From Lederbergia citrisecunda (lineage in GTDB: Bacteria > Bacillota > Bacilli > Bacillales > Bacillaceae_C), in contig NZ_JAGYPJ010000001.1 in the NCBI RefSeq assembly GCF_018343695.1, forward strand, positions 3,704,001-3,768,000: a DNA stretch of 64,000 nucleotides, given 5' to 3'. The notes below the pieces were generated by a model that worked only from the letters and a program-made list of their open reading frames with translations, did not search any database and was not told where the DNA came from. Positions 63,256-64,000 of this stretch are shown here, one piece after another; position 1 is the stretch's first letter; each line of letters opens with the position of its first letter. Made by a program: the position numbers and the translations under genes.

Positions 63256-64000
63256 TCGATTATCACGTACATCTAGAAGAAGGACCATATTCGTTTAGCT
63301 GGCTTGAACGAACAGCGAAAGCCCTCGGATATTTTCAACCAAATGAATTGTTTGAACACGGGTCGAGAGCTAAGATTGAATTCCAAATGAATCAGCTGCA
63401 AAAACGATTGAATGCTGGCTGTTATAGTCAAGAATGGTTGGACTTATATTTGAAAAAAGCAAAGCAAGTCGGTTTGAAGGAAGTTGGAATTGTCGATCAT
63501 TTGTATCGCTTTAAAGAAACGAAGAATTATTTTGAATCCGCGTTAAATTTAGATCCATCTAATTCAATTGGCGCATTGCAGTCATATTGGTTGAAAAATG
63601 TCATGACAGAAAAGATGGACGAATTCGTTGAAACTATTTTAGCTGCAAAAAAGCGCTGGGAAAATGAAGGCGTCTCATTAAAGTTAGGCATTGAAGCGGA
63701 TTATTTTGTCGGGCAGGAGCAGGATCTTGCAGTACTTTTAGATGGAAAACCATGGGATTATGTAATTGGTTCTGTTCATTTTGTTGATGGATGGGGATTT
63801 GATAATCCACAAACCGTATCTCACTTTGAAAAACTAGATTTAACCGAGTTATATACCCGTTTTTATGAAACAGTTGAAAAAATGATACGGTCAAAGATGT
63901 TTGATTTTGTTGCACATTTAGATAATTTAAAAGTATTTAATTTCAAAGTAAACAATGAATCTTTTAATCAAGAATGGTATGAACGTATAGCAGAAGCACT
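63249..64000 (+). CDS. PHP-domain phosphoesterase, cut by window end
   Basis: About 250 residues are visible with no stop before the window end. The N terminus MLIDYHVHLEEGPYSF carries the PHP metal motif HxH (H6, H8); further family motifs are IVDHLYRF, KLGIEADYF and IGSVHFVDG, and FDFVAHLDNLK. This resembles histidinol-phosphatase (HisK) proteins. In a transporter operon with a phosphodiesterase, a hydrolase for a phosphorylated catabolite is more likely than histidine synthesis. ATG 63249 overlaps deoR by 7 nt. Confidence 0.85.
   Translation, partial: MLIDYHVHLEEGPYSFSWLERTAKALGYFQPNELFEHGSRAKIEFQMNQLQKRLNAGCYSQEWLDLYLKKAKQVGLKEVGIVDHLYRFKETKNYFESALNLDPSNSIGALQSYWLKNVMTEKMDEFVETILAAKKRWENEGVSLKLGIEADYFVGQEQDLAVLLDGKPWDYVIGSVHFVDGWGFDNPQTVSHFEKLDLTELYTRFYETVEKMIRSKMFDFVAHLDNLKVFNFKVNNESFNQEWYERIAEA

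Overview
The window is a housekeeping stretch of a low-GC Firmicute chromosome, almost certainly Bacillaceae. The gene order matches the Bacillus subtilis origin-proximal region (ctsR to rpsI). Proteins such as RpoB, RpoC, EF-G, EF-Tu and the S10/spc/alpha ribosomal proteins are Bacillus-like throughout. Strong AGGAGG ribosome binding sites, several TTG/GTG starts, a CtsR box, a cysteine T-box and SigH also fit Bacillaceae. I cannot name the species.

Layout. (1) 1-4.8 kb: CtsR-controlled protein quality control operon ctsR-mcsA-mcsB-clpC. (2) 5.1-9.4 kb: radA, yacL (PIN/TRAM), ispD, ispF. The disA gene normally lying between radA and yacL is absent; a decayed intergenic repeat sits there instead. 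(3) 9.5-15.9 kb: gltX, a Cys T-box, cysE, cysS, mrnC, rlmB, rae1, sigH. (4) 16-20.5 kb: rpmG, secE, nusG, rplK-rplA, rplJ-rplL, and an rsmC-like methyltransferase. (5) 20.8-28 kb: rpoB-rpoC. (6) 28.1-32.9 kb: str operon rplGB-rpsL-rpsG-fusA-tufA. (7) 33-36.5 kb: on the opposite strand, an MntABCD-type metal ABC transporter with an MntR-like box, between tufA and rpsJ. (8) 36.9-52.1 kb: S10-spc-alpha superoperon, rpsJ to rplQ, including secY, adk, map, a KOW protein, infA and rpoA. (9) 52.6-57.3 kb: ecfA1-ecfA2-ecfT-truA, a 52-bp tandem repeat array, then rplM-rpsI. (10) 57.4-64 kb: accessory region with an ABC ATPase remnant and a tightly overlapping seven-gene operon: lipoprotein solute-binding protein, alkaline-phosphatase-superfamily phosphodiesterase, two permeases, ATPase, DeoR regulator and a PHP phosphoesterase cut by the window end.

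The first nine blocks make and police proteins: transcription, translation, tRNA charging, secretion and Clp proteolysis. The last block is the best candidate for an incompletely described system, a predicted importer coupled to two intracellular phosphoester hydrolases under a sugar-phosphate-type repressor. Noncoding DNA carries at least three families of dispersed intergenic repeats, two of which occur in both a long form and a short form that looks like fused ends. It also has several ribosomal-protein leaders.
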